Notes under the pieces: model-generated | What the model was told of the DNA's origin: nothing | The model's database searches: none | What the model saw: only the letters and a program-made list of their open reading frames with translations | Shown here: positions 1 to 14,900 of the stretch, one piece after another | Numbering within the stretch: the stretch's first letter is position 1 | How the letters are laid out: each line of letters begins with the position of its first letter | Program-made: the position numbers and the translations under genes | DNA from: Chrysomallon squamiferum | Taxonomy: Eukaryota; Mollusca; Gastropoda; Neomphalida; Peltospiridae | NCBI GenBank assembly: GCA_012295275.1 | Contig: CM022671.1 | Coordinates: 17,779,456 to 17,843,455, forward strand | Reading direction: 5' to 3' | Length of the DNA stretch: 64,000 bases

Positions 1-2898
1 GAAAAGCAAGGGAATCGTGCCGACACACGTTGATATGGTTTGACAAGAAAAACAAGAAAATAATTGCACTGAACGTATCCATTTCATGTAAGCAATGCGG
101 AACGTACGTCTCCGAAACGTAGACAAACATGACCAATGGTGTCAACAGCGCTGCCTTTGTTGACGGTGTCGAGGGATGTTATTGGCGTTTAGTTCCCACA
201 CGAAAAGACAGGCCTCAGTTTCATTCAGTTTATTAAAAAAAAAAAAAATCACCGCACGCTTAGAAGATATAACTCGCTGGTATTTTACTTATGTCCGTGT
301 ACGTGATAATCATACGTGATGTCAAAACAGTTCCTTGTCTCTGAGGTGTCGATGTTGTTGTACACTGACTTAGAAATAGCTGCTTATATATTTTTTTTTT
401 TTAAAAGAGAAGAGTTTAACATGTACATGCAATACAAAGTAGCATGTTTTAATAGCATTAATGATTTTAAATGTAAGCTAAATAAATTAGATGAAATGAA
501 AATACGATCTTTGATTATCTGTATTTTTTAGTCGACTTTAAAATTTCGTTTTTGTCTACATTTCATTCCTTCTGTTAGAAAAATCTCTATGAAAGATGGT
601 CTGCAAACTTCACTTTATTCAAGTAATATTATATTATTAAAACTAATGTTGAACTTCGGGTATGTTAGCATGCCGTCGCTTAAATATGAAGAATTAATAA
701 GACTGGTTAAACTTTATAATTGATACTTATGGGGCGTTTTTTAAAAACAGAGCTAGGAGACAGGAAATCTATCATCATTAATTACAGATTTGGAGAATAA
801 AGTAATATAGTTAAAACAAATATATTAATAAAAAACAAATTAATTAATATTTGATTGCAACCATTGGCAATATTAGGAGATAATTTAGAGCAAATCGGTC
901 CTCTATGTACGCAGTGACGTCATTACAGAAAAATGGCGCGCACAGATATTTTAAAACTCATTTGTTGTTATACTTCATTACAAGTTAGACTGGACAACAA
1001 AACACAAATAAAACATAACTTGGAACTGTACAGAATATATTTACACATTTCTTCATTTCAACCCATTAAAATCCCAACAAAATCATTTTTCCTAACTCTA
1101 CGATTTCGACTGATACTCTTTGCATAGATAAAACATTGTTGCTTCATTTATATTCTGTCAAAGGTTGTCAGAATAAACTCAGTAAACTGTTTTCATCAGC
1201 AGCATGCACATTTCATAAACACCTTTCCACGCAGTGCTATGTAGAGGATTGAAACTATGATTCATCAAACCTCAGATGATGAGTTTACTGCCTGCTGCAA
1301 GAATTTCTTGAAAACTGTTTAAGATGATCTGTTTTAAAAGCGATCTTCTGGCAAACGTTTTACAAAGCTAAGTCAGGAATAATATATTCAGTTTAACATT
1401 ATACACTGAACACATTTTATATACAGTCACATGGTTAATAAATAAATTCATGTAAGAAGAAGAAACTTGCTGCTGTAACTTTGTGAAGTACTCTTTAAAA
1501 ATTAGCAGAAATTTATCTTTTATATTTTCCACCCCAAAGACTGCATAGAACACATCCCAGCCTTTATTATACCAGTTGTGTACCACTGCCTGCATTAAGA
1601 AATAGCTCTGTGAGTCTGTTCAGGTGGACTGGTGCAGTGATCCCACCATACATCGAGCAGATCTTCTACCTTTAAGCTACGAGTTCTTTAGTTCACAACA
1701 TGAATAGAAAACAAACACATACAGTTCAATTCGATTCATTTATATGCATTACGTGTTTAACAAGTTGTGGCCTCATGTAAAATAGTAATACTCTTGATAT
1801 CTGTCATGGGGAGATCTGACACAAGAAACAAAAATAAAAATAATAATTATTACTGTTAATGATATCAACACTGACAATCAACCAGTCATAGTACAGTAAT
1901 TATACCATATTTTATAGTTATTTTAACAATATTTTGATATAAAAATAATGATAAAATAATAGTAATAATATCTTTACCTCTTTTTCATGTGAAATAACAT
2001 GAAAGATGATTTTGTAAAAGAAACAAAAGAAGAAGAAAAATAATAATAATAAACATAACTAGATTTTTGACAGACTGTTTACACAAATATTATATTTACT
2101 AATTTTTTGAAGAAAAATGCTTATTTTTAATTCTTAGTATATATACATACATTTACATGTATATATAAATACACCTTAGTCATATTTCAATTAAATTTGA
2201 CACAATACAATGAAAAATAAAATAAATACCAACTCAGTATTTCTGAACAATAATTAAAAAACCCTAAAATTTCTTAAAAAAACCCAACTATATTTGCTGT
2301 ACTGTTTAGCCATTACAGATTTAATTTCTTCAAATTATCATTCCTGAATTCTTTAGCTATTTACCAAATCTGATCATAACATTTAAATAAAATTAAAAAT
2401 TAAATAAAATTAAATAAAAGAAATAAAAAAAGAAAGGAAAATGTAATGAAAATCATTATGTGACAAAATATTTGAGCATTTTTAATTTCTTTACTGTGCG
2501 ACTACTGTAAAATAAAACATTGAGCACTCAGTCTTTGGAGCCTTTTCCTCCTTAGTATTATTTATTATTATTTGAACATAAATTTTAGCCTCATTACCCT
2601 ATAAAATAAAATATACATTATATAAGTACTCAGCCTTTTGAGACTTTTTCTTACTGTTATTACCATCATTCCCCCATTGTCAGTACTGGTATCAAGACAG
2701 GTTTACTTTGTTGACAATCAGAACTGAACAAGACCAATTGTTTGAAAATCAGCAAAATACCATTGTAAAGATGTATTTTACACTTTAACAACTACTGAAA
2801 AAATACACTTAAAATAACAAAATAACAATGCAACTGTCAGCAAATTGTGGTAAGATGAAGCACATTGGAGTGTCTGTTGTTTTAATCTCTGCTGTACA
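1..2898. other. Non-coding flank downstream of ST7, including its 3' UTR
   Basis: No recognisable exon. The ST7 stop is at 2899-2901, so the right part is its 3' UTR. Minus-strand AATAAA candidates lie around 2559-2570 and at 1562-1567; which is used cannot be told. A less AT-rich block at about 1130-1700 contains a 75-codon minus-strand open frame (1595-1368) that resembles no family I know. A CRE palindrome TGACGTCA is at 915-922, followed by an ATG at 933 (ATGGCGCGC). A CCAAT-like motif is at 132-137. The leftmost 300 bp have moderate GC and could be the flank of a neighbouring gene. Confidence 0.5.
915..922. promoter_or_regulatory. CRE palindrome TGACGTCA, orphan
   Basis: Full CREB/ATF consensus about 10 bp before an ATGGCG at 933. 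The open frame from that ATG is only 64 codons and not recognisable, so this may be a promoter of a neighbour outside the window or a chance match. Confidence 0.25.
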
Positions 2899-3138
2899 CT
2901 AGATTCTAGACAGCTGGTGCAGCAGATTGGATGGTAAGATGGCTTCCAGTTTCTCAAGAATGTAGCTTAGTGGCATGTACATCCATCCCAGCATCTGAAA
3001 TAACAAATCTAGTTCTAAACCAACCATACGTACTTAGCCAGATAATTATAGACGAGTGAAATAACAAATCAGATCTTTGTAATTATTGTTAAAACACTTT
3101 GCAGAACAACAACTATTTTCAATAAATGTAACCAAAAA

Positions 3139-3217
<79 letters not shown>

Positions 3218-6200
3218 CAATATTTTTTTTAATTTCGTACTGGAAATCAAAATTAGGAGTCAAAGGAATGGTGATGCATACAAAAACAAATTGGTATCCA
3301 CCACTTTAGAATGTCATACTTTCAGTTCAGAACTTAGACAATCACGATCAAATTATATCTGATTCATTTTACAGTATAAACAATATTATATATCCATTTT
3401 AGAATACCCCATACTTACAGTTGGGCTAGCCACACTCAAATTATCTTTTATATATGTATATTTTAAAACATGTACACAGTTGCATATGTATTCAGAAAGT
3501 TATACAATACAGACACACTACCTTATTCAAATTATGTTAGATATATTTGAATTTTAGAATTCATATATAATTATACAAGTATTTTATAAAGTTACACTTA
3601 CAGTCTGGATAATCACACTCAAGGTTATATCTTAGATACTTGTACATTTCAGATTATGCATGGAATTATATGTGTATTTTACAATGTCACATCTTCTACA
3701 ACAAAATTCATGTTTTCTTTGTTATATTTCAGATTATATAAACAGCTATTAATGTATTTTGTAGTAATACATACATAATTATATGCATCATAACTACAGT
3801 TCAGACTAGAACATTCATGTTATCTTTGATAGATGTGCTTTTGAGAACGTGTAAATAACTATATCAGAATATGTATGCAACTATGTATGTATTTTTGAAT
3901 GTATAAATTAATATACATGTCTACTTTAGAATGTAACATTTACAATTTTCAACACAACACTCGTAGTTAACTCAGACTAAGCTACATTATCACATGTGTA
4001 TTTTCAAATGTCTAGATAATTATTATCTTTATTTTAGAATGATACATTTACAATTTCAGCAACCATGCTCATCTTAAACATGCATTTCAGAATAAGTACA
4101 CAGGTATATGTGTATTTTCGTACAAGTAGGTGATCATAATGTGTATTTTCACAATGTGACACTTACAGTTCGGACAACCACACCCATTGGTTCTGGGTAC
4201 TGGTGTGTGAGAAGAGCGAGTAGGGCTGTGAATGAACACAAACCAGCAGTAAACAAAATGAAGAAAGGCAGCTCCTTTTTAGGGTAAACAGAAACTTCGT
4301 GGAAAGCTGGAAAAATATATTTATCAAAAAATATTTATATATATATATATAATAAACAATGAAAACATGTGTGTGTGTGTGTGTGTGTGTATTTTGTCTC
4401 ATTAATGTAAGATTGACTTGCATATATGTATATTTTGTTCTTAGTCAGTTTACCAAAATAAAAATAATAATAAAACAAACAACAATACTACACTACTACT
4501 GTTACTACTAGCAAAAATAACAATAAAATAATAATAAAGAAACCCTCAAAAAATAAATAAATTTAAATATGTAACATCATAATGCTATTCAAATCAAAGC
4601 AGTTAAAAATATATATCTTCCTACTAAGTAATATCATATGCAAAATGCTTAAAAAATATAAACATTACATTAGTACCTCTTTTAAAATCATTGGACAAAA
4701 CATATTGATGAAATTTCACTTTGAACATTGACACATTTTTGAAAATAGCATGATAAATATGTTATTCAGATGGTAAAAGAAACTAAACGTGAAAACAAAC
4801 TGAAAGTTACTCACATGGTAAAAGCTCCCTATCTGCATTTTCAGTGCAGGTTGGATATGGGTAAAAAAGATGACCCTTTTCTAGAGGGTACGGGATCATT
4901 CTGAATGCTACAAAACAAATAAAACAATGATTAAAAAGAAAAGCAATAATAACAACACAGTTTATTATATATGATTATTCTAAATTTGCATAATTAAAAA
5001 AAATCTTATTCTGACTCAAAGTTGAATTTTTCTTAATAATATTGTTTCTAGAATATAATATGGGTGTATTTAATGTATAGAAAGTGAATATTTTAAAAGA
5101 ACATAATTGAAAAAAAAATTAATTTGACAAATTTCTGGTAAGGTGTAACAGACTGAAAAATGTCTTTGATTTACCTCAAATTCAAGTAAAAATATCATAC
5201 AGAACAGTTACAGAAATTGTAAAGGGAAGGCAGGTATATTTTATTTAATGAGGCACTCTATATATTTAGAATCTACAGTTATGTTGTATTTGATATATCA
5301 TTAAGGACTGTTTAGAAAGGAAATCAACTGCTGATATCCATGTTTTACCTTTTTTTTCAATTACTAATAAGGGATATTTTATAAGCACTCTGCAAGACAG
5401 ACAACAATCCAATGAGAGTTAAACAGAAATAATTAAATGTAGATTAAAAATGTATATCATCATTATTTTAGTGTAAACATATGCTGAACCTCATGACTGT
5501 ATTGCTTTGAAATGTTTACATTTAGACATCTGGTTTCCAGAATGTGAATTTTGGTTGGTTTACTTACTTCCTTCCCATGTGCAGTGTAAAAGGTTAAGTG
5601 CCCCTTCTACCCTCTTCCAATGCTGAAGGTGGAAAAATGCATAAGCAAGAGCTTCGCTGTCACCCCTCTTCAGAATATGCTCAGGGGGGAGAACTAGACT
5701 CTTCATTTCTAACAGATACTGAAAACACAAAAATATTTTGTGAAGACAAAACAAAATAATGGAGAACATTTTAACCAATTTTTTATTTTTTTAAAAAAAA
5801 AAAAATTAATGTTTCAAGAAACCTAATGATATAAAATTATTACCACTGATCATTAGAGAAAGCAACATTTCTTCAGATAGCATAACAGAATTCAAGTATT
5901 TCAGTAAACTAAAAACATGGTACATTAAAGATAATGTCATAACATTTTTATTACAATAATATGGACTGAATGTATTTAGGTAAAAAAAAAAAAATGGTAA
6001 AAGAGTTGTTTAATTCTCAATTCTTAAAGTAAAAAGAATAGGGTAGTCTCCCTTAACATGGAAGAACCATGTATCATGAACTCAGTGACAATGACATTCA
6101 GGAAACCATATTAAATCAATAAATTAAATGTAGTGAATTAAGTATCTGCAATCTGAAGCTTTAGCTAATTCATCTTTGATATTTAAATACATTTGATATT

Positions 6201-6361
6201 AAAACAAATATCAATCCATCTTACTGAAATACATTATTTAATAACACTGTTTTAAAGATGCAATCTATATATTAAAAGTAACAGATATAAAACATATGCA
6301 TGTGTTGGGTTGGAATAAAAATTCTTAACATTTTTCAAAAAGGTGGTATTTGAGTATGTGT

Positions 6362-6406
<45 letters not shown>

Positions 6407-6515
6407 TATATATTCTGTGATGTGAACAATATGTGTGAATAAATCTATGTAGAAATAACATAAATATTGTCACTGAAGTTCACTTAATAAATGCTATGTA
6501 CTTTTGTTCCAACCC

Positions 6516-6575
<60 letters not shown>

Positions 6576-9500
6576 CTTTATGTAAATCAGATCCATATTT
6601 ATCTTTAATTATACAGATTCTATCTTTAAAATATTTTAACATTATACCAATAATGAATCTTTCATTCGCCTTATATTTACATTGTAAAGAAACTGGCTTT
6701 ATATTATATTTTCCATACTGAGGATATAAATAACAATTAAAAATATTAAAATACATTATAAACCAACAGGCTTTATCTTCTGGATATAAATGACAATTAA
6801 ATTTAAATTTTTGTTTCTCTTACCTTAGGTACGTGTGGATTAAATTCTACTGCGCGATGTATGGCTTCAACAGCTGTCATTTCTGCCGTACTCAACCCTC
6901 GCTTAGACGCTGTATCAGGCGAAAATCTGAAGAGGAAAAATAAATTATTATTACTGATAAAATGATTTAATTAAAGGTTTACCAAAAATGTAATCAAAAA
7001 TAGTATTCAAGAAGAAATAGTCAATGCTATCATTAGGTGAGTGATAAGAAATTTTAAATGTAGTGCATTAATGCAAAAAGATTTTAAAATATTTTTTTTT
7101 TTAATTAAAAAAAATAACATAAAAATAAAATAACACATTAATTTCTAAGCATATCATTCATGAAATAATGTATATATTATTTTAAATAATTAGAAATAAT
7201 GTTAATCACTGTATATCCAAATTAATGTAACATGCGTTATGAATGTTTTCAATGAAAAAACTAAATATTTAGAGAAAAAGTTGATAAAAGTATGAAGACA
7301 ATTATACAGTTTATATAATAAAATATATCTGATCATCAAAACAAAAAGAACAACATATTGATAATTATTCAGTTTAAATAAAATAACAAAATATATCTGA
7401 TCATAAAATAATTTTTAAAAAAACATGATAATTATACAGCTTAAATAATATAACAAAATATATTTGATCATCAAAAAAACACTGTACTGATAATTATTCA
7501 GTTTAAATAATAAAACACAATATATGTGATCATTTAAAGTAAAATAAATAACAAAAGCAAATAACAAACACAAAACAGTATGTAGCAACTGTTATTATTA
7601 AATTATCTCGAGGTATCATTACACAGAGACTTATTGCCTTGCTGTAATTTTAAAAATAAACTTCTGACACTTACTTGTCTGCGACAGCTCTAGCTTTGAG
7701 AAGTGCAGCAGTGTAACATATGGTAGCTGACTTCGGTAAACTAATATCTGTCAAGTAAACAAACTCATATAAATATCCACACACAAATTAAAACCTAACA
7801 CCAGTTTCCACTCAACGTCAAAGTTGTATCGTTTTAAACAAATATATGAGATAAAACTACATTATTATACAGTTATAAACGTACTGAGATAAAGTACTGT
7901 ATATATATATATATCTTGTAAGCATGTTTAACATTTAAAAAAAAAAAAAAAAGACATTATTTAACCTTTTAAGACTGCTAGGCTCATATTTCAACCATGG
8001 TTCTATAATAAAAACACTAGAAAGACAATATATAAAAGTTTTTAAGGAGGACACATGTGGCACAAAATTTAAAAAAAATAATCATTTTTTATGTTACAGA
8101 ATTGAAACTTGATGGTAATGATCCCCTTTTGTTACTATAAAAACCTAGTACAAGTTTTTTTTTTTTTTTATGACAAATGGTTACTTTTATTTTTGGCTTT
8201 TTGATGAACCTCTCCTACCCAAACCATATATATTTATACATCATTCAAACTGCTGGATTAAATATATATATATTCCAAATTTGGAATCTCTAGCACAAAT
8301 AGTTTACATGCAGCATCTTCCAAAAACTGTTGGGATGGTATGGAAAAAGGATAGGTGAATAATTTTTTTTTTTTAAATGAAGGGGTGATGTTAAGCATTA
8401 TTTTATGAAGTTTGTGTGTAGGTACTTCTTTTTGCAAAAAACCTGAAACATTTATCTGAAAAAGTTAAATATTTGTGTACATTTTCTAAACAGTCGTACA
8501 AAACAATTTTGTTTATTCAAATTTTGTCATTTTTTTGGCCTAGCGTGTCCCCTTAAAAGATATTATATTTGTGTGTGTTATAAAATGTTTTAATGAGCTC
8601 AATGCACATTATTTTAGGAATAATTAATTTTTCAATTAAGCAAATTCTCTAAACAAGATTACTTAAAAAATAATTGAATTAAACTGTGTCTCTGGCAGCT
8701 AAATACCAGATATGATTGCCATTATATCGCAATAAGACTGGCAAGATACCATCATCAGATTATGCTTGTGATCGTATCTAGTTAAAACAGAGATTATATT
8801 TACCATCAAATCGAGATAAAACTGCATGGACATCTGCATATGCCTGCAGTTCTAATAACGCTTCTATCAAATTTTCATGAATGTTGAAATTCATCAAAGG
8901 AAACTCTTTCATAAGCTGATAGAAAGAAAAAGGGTAAATTCTATGAGTCACACTGAACTGAAGCATAATACTGTTATTTTGAAGGCTGAAAGAAAAAACA
9001 CATTGGAACAAAAAATCCTGACAGCATTTATAAATTAAAACTTACCATCTCTTCAGTCTGTTAGGGATGTTTTATTTGTACAGCTATCTACATAATGATG
9101 AAATGGAAAAAGAGAAAACATGCTAATCTCCATGCATCAATAAGGGCTTGTTCTTTTATTGTTACACTTTATTAATAGTAAAGGTTTGTTTTCAGTAATG
9201 ATTTTAAAGCAAGTGCATGGAGGTGTCCAAAATATATTTAACTTAGTTTTTGTGACAACACATGTGAATGTCAACAGTGATGTACAAAGCTACAGACACA
9301 GTCTTTGTTAAAATAAAAAGTTTCTGAATATATGAAAAGCTTACATCTCTCATCATTTTAACTGCTTCTCGTGTCCGACCTAGCTTTCTCGCACACATAG
9401 CCAGACGTCTTTTTATTAAAACAAGAACATTTGTGTCACGTCCTGAAAAAATAATGTACAAACTTGCATTGATAAATTTTCTGTTAGCACATATATTTCA

Positions 9501-11940
9501 TGTCTGCACATAAATAAACATTCACACACAAACACCCACACACCCACACAAACATAAAAACATTTACATGTTATTCAAAATCCTGTCATAATTTACTGGA
9601 GCTAGTTGAGAAAAAAAAAATATATATATAAATGAAAATATAATTATAATCAGTCTTTTCTCTTTCTCCAAATATTTTTGCCACTTTATTTTGGTATGAA
9701 CTATAACTTGTATTATAAAGTGTTCAAACAGAATTAAATGTATGAACCATTATCTTGAAATTACTGTGAATAAAGTAAAAGTATAAAGCAGGTGTGTGTT
9801 AAAACGTACGATGTAATGCTTCTTGTGTAGAATTCTGATGCTGTGTTTGTTGTGATTTTCGATAATTTGCTTCAGCAACCTTAAATGCTTGTTTAAACAT
9901 CTTCTCTGCCTGAAAGTGAAAAATTACTCATTTAAAAAAATAAATATATATATATTATTATATTAAAAATGTTCAGTATTTCTCACATCAAGAGTTATTT
10001 CTTTCTGATACTAATGATTAAAACTAATGACTGGAGGTGTTTTGGGGATATAAGTAAATTGTTTAAATACTGTATCAAATTTTATAGGCATGGATTTTTA
10101 AAACAGTTTACTGAGGGCTTTGAAACTATTTCTGAACAGAAAAGTTAGGCTAAAGTATAAGGTTTAATTTGAAAGCATTGCTTTACAGAATAATTAAAAT
10201 AAATTTTTATTTTTGTAAAGAACATAAAAAACAGTTGAGATCAGATACAAAGATCAATGTTTCAAAAATCAAATCTGCTCATCTCATATGCAGTTAATAA
10301 TATAATATAACACTGACCTATCTAGAATAAATCTTCCTAACCCCTGTAATAAACATATCTAAACATCAGCCCTCGTAACATTAACACAGCAGTAATACTT
10401 AACAATGACAATTAAATAACACTTCTAGAAGAGATAAGACAGGTCAAGAAAACTAACCTCTACAATAGTCTGACATTCTTCCTCAGCTAAGAGAAGTAGA
10501 GCTGTAGCACATCTGTAAACAGGAACAAGTCATTATTACAACAGACAGACAGACACACAGACAGACATGTTCATACTTTAAGGTTATACAACAGAATACA
10601 ATATAATCATCATGCCATAATTTCAGTTCCTAAAAGGCTGAATAATAATTATTAGTTAATGTAGTACCAATACTTTGAGAATTGATATAATGAATCTTGG
10701 ATAAGAAAGAAGAAAAGAAATGCTTCATTTAACAACAGATTCCATATGTTTTATTTATTTGTTATTCTGCATTAGAATCATGGTTAGAACCATCCAGATA
10801 ATGAAAGAGGAAACCCACTACCATTTATATGCCTACTGTTTTATTTAGTAGCAAGGAATGCTTTTTTTGTACTGTCTCATAGCCTGGGAAGTACATACTA
10901 TACTATGGCTGTTATATCTGCTGTGGAGCACTTGTTGGAATGAGAAATATCTCAGTGGGTCTCCCACAAGGGATTGATCAAAGGAGACACCATCTTGAAT
11001 AGAAATTTTATCACAAAACTATGTCCCTCTTGTTAAAATTTTAATAAATTTCCTTTACTTCTATAAACTTGTATCTACAATATTTTTAATTTATTAAATG
11101 CTAGCAAAATGCAGGCTATATATTAAAAAAAAAAAAAAAAAAAAAACCCAGACAAAAAAAAATAAAATGTAATAATAAAATTATCAGATTATTTGTTTCC
11201 ATTAATTACCTCTTTTATTATTCTAATTTTTTTTTTTTTTTTACTCTATTTATATTTGTTATCATTTTTCTTTTGGAACTTAAACCAATCCTCACAAACA
11301 ATCTTTTTTCTTCTAAAATGTTTTAAATATACTGGCAATTATTATTATTATTATATAAATTTTTTTTCCTCAATATTTTGTAAAAATGCCAACATTATCT
11401 TTTTTCTGATATTTATTTCAAATACCATCATTATCTTTCTAACATTTACTACAAATACCAGTATTATTAAAAACATTTTTTTATATAAAACATATTACAA
11501 ATCCTGAATATTATATTTCTAAAAATCTTTTCAAAAAGGCCAACGATTTTCTTTCTTTTTTCTAACATTTATTAAAAATGCTGTCAGTCTATCTAAATAC
11601 TTTGACAGCATCTAATTTCAAGCCGTCACATTTTCTTTGAATTAACTGCACTGCCAGAGTCCTTATCAGTGTTTCCCAGTGTGAGAGTCCCGACGTGCGT
11701 TTAATCACTGATGGAAGATCCAAGTAATCTGCACGGAGAAAATGTTCACCAGACAATCCAGTTAAAATAAAATGATTTTCTGACAATCAGAGGCTTTTAG
11801 CTGTAGCCATGATAAATCATGGCTTCCTTGCAATCATCATGAAATGTTATTAAGTGAGAGCATCCCTGGGGCAGATCCAGAATTTCAGGAAAAAAAAAAA
11901 AAAAATCCAGAAGAGGGGTGAAGAGGGGTGGCTGTCTGTG

Positions 11941-11978
<38 letters not shown>

Positions 11979-14900
11979 GTGTGCGCATGTCTGTGTCCTT
12001 CTTTTAAAATATATATTTTATTTTATAGCAATGAAATATCAGCATAAAAATGAAAGTGAAATATGACTTATAGACATACAAGTAGGGCCAAGTCAACAAT
12101 GCAAAGTCAAACTGGAATAACAGTATCCACATTTCAGTGACAGCAGACTACTTAACTGAAATGATATATAATACAAGTGACACTGAAATAACAGTATTCA
12201 AATGATAATGGATACAAGTGATACTGAACACATCACCGAAATATCACCAAATATACAAAAGCGAGTAAGGGTTTGCCAATACAACTGTCCAAACAGCAGT
12301 GGTGAGGCAGCATACACCAGTGAAATAAGACGGTGCTAGTGTTGAAGGCAAGCTGAGAACTGCCCTCTGCGTGAACTCTCACACTGCCTGTAAGTGCTGT
12401 AGTAAATCCATTGTGCGGAAGAGAGCAAGTCCCACAGCACTCAGCGGCTATTGTATTGATCTGATAGTGCAGAATTAAACTGTGCATCTACTAACTGCGA
12501 CTTGATGAGATCTCGACAATACGGAGCAGATTTCAGCTCATTGTCTGCCGGGGCTTCGCGTACTGACCACATAACGGGCAGGAATCTCGTAACGAGATCA
12601 ATTTTATTATGAATGAGATGAAGAGCACATTAAATGAGTTGAAATAATGACGATAGAAAACAAATTTGGAATGCTGCCATTGACTGATTTTAACCACTAC
12701 TGAAAATAACTCTGGACGTGGAACTGTTATAGAAAAACAGTTTCCGAATATAACCATTCTTGAAGACAAAAGTTACGAATATAACCATTACAGGAAACAC
12801 ATTCTGAATAGAGCTGTTTTATTGAAATAATAAAATAAAATAAAACAAATAATAATAATAATATCAAATAATTTTTTTTTAAATACGTTCTAAATACTGG
12901 AATATGGCCAAAGATTACAGACTTGTAACAAATATAGATAAAAAAAAATTCAAATGTGCTCTAAAAAAATTATATCCTGTGTTTAATAGTCATATATTCA
13001 CATTGATTGCTTTTTTTTTCTTTTGTTAAATCTAATTTTTATTACAAAAATTAATGACATTCTACATTAGTAATTAAAATAAGAGTAAAATATGTAATAA
13101 AAAATATAAAAGAATGAATTTAAGACATACTCTGGAGTTTTTTCCAAGGCTTCGTGTGCTGCTTTTATTCTCGACTGAGGATTTCTTTCTCTCCAAGCCA
13201 TCTGCATTACTGAAAAACAGAGTAATTATTTTTATCACGTTATTTATATTTAGATAAAAAATAATATTAATTAGATTACCTAGTGCACAATTACAGCAGA
13301 TAAAAGGAATGACTTATATCATCAACATTCTGCACATAAAATCATTTACCTCCAATATCAATATTTTGCATATAAAAGCATATGCCCATTTCATCAATAT
13401 TTTGCACATAAAATCATTTCTGACTGATAAACGTTTTGCAATTCATTTTATTTCATCAACATTTTGCATATCATTTGTATTTCATCAACATTTTGCATGC
13501 ATATATAATCATTTACATATTTTATCAACACTTTGCAAATCATATGCATTTCATCAACATTTTCAATTTAAAAATCATTTACATACTTTATCGGCATTTT
13601 GCACATAAAATCATTTAAAATAACATGAATAAAATAATATATACCAAAATTTTGCAACATTTTGCACAGAAACCTACTTTCGTATTCAGGTTTTCCATTG
13701 TCAGCCTCGCAGGTGAAAAATGTTTGATGATCTTGCGCTGAAAGGTTCATGTCGTAGTATGTGAGTGGATCTTTACTGGTGGCCCATATAAACCTCTGAT
13801 ATTCTGAGCCACGAAACAGGTTGAGAGGGTTGCGCCATACTTTACACTCTGAAAAGATTATGACAATACATCACTTAATTGTTTTAAAATTTAACAGCTA
13901 GGAGAATATAAGGGGAAAAAATAACAAAAACAAACAAAAAAATGTCTTTAATTATCAGAATGATGCTTACATTCTGTGAAGAGTTAAGCACAGCTCATGT
14001 GGGATAACATTTCAGACAGACTCGGGGAAACAGTGTTAGTATCAGAGTATTAAAGATATATCAAGAAAGATATAGCAGGTTATATTAGAGATTCAGAGAA
14101 TAAAGATATATCAGGTTGTATTAGAGATTCAGAGAATAAAGATATATCAGGTTATATTAGAGATTTAGAAAAGAAAGATGTGTCAGGTTATATTACAGAT
14201 TTAGATTAGAAAGATGAATCAGATTATATTCGAGATTTAGAAAAGAAAGATATATCAGGTTATATTACAGATTTAGATTAGAAAGATGAATCAGATTATA
14301 TAAGAGATTTAGAAAAGAAAGATATATCAGGTTATATTACAGATTTAGATTAGAAAGATGAATCAGATTATATCAGAGATTTAGAGAAGAGTGAGTGTGG
14401 ACATGGTAAGACAAAGGCTACATCACTGACATCAACACTTACCAGGTAAAGTCTGCTGCTGTGTAGAGTTTGATGTTCCAGATGAAGAGATGGGCTCGGT
14501 GCCACCCTCGCCACCCCCTAACAGTGGAGATATGTGATTCAAGGAAACCTGCTCTATGAACGAAGTTCCATATTTTTTAAAATACCACCATTCAAAAATC
14601 TGGAAAAAGAAAAGAAGTGTTATGGAATGCGTTATTATTTTTTCTACTTTATTATCATTACTTTAAGCTAGACTGCAGCTCTTTTTTCTTTAATATGCCC
14701 ATTAGCCAAAGCAGAATTTATTTGTACATAAAACTTCTATAAAATAAAGTTTATCAATCCCTGTGTAAGAATCATAGTGTGTCTTTCTGTAAAGCAGGTT
14801 CTTATTTTTATTTATTTTTTTTTTTAAATAATATTAATTAAAATTACAAAATATTTTAATTAAACAAATAATAACAGTACTAATGCTTTTTCTACAACTA

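Noticed and set aside
933-1127. 64-codon plus-strand frame after a CRE (ATGGCGCGC)
   Set aside because: Protein is low in complexity and not recognisable; no downstream exon found.
1368-1595. Minus-strand 75-codon open frame with several Trp and aromatic residues
   Set aside because: It lies downstream of the ST7 stop, matches no family I know, and has no neighbouring exons; more likely 3' flank.
3069-3362. Open frames of alternating Arg-Glu or Leu-Ser over the GA/CT tracts (also at 6484-6756, 43721-43995, 51633-51905)
   Set aside because: They are translations of dinucleotide microsatellites; no real start context, conservation or splice logic.
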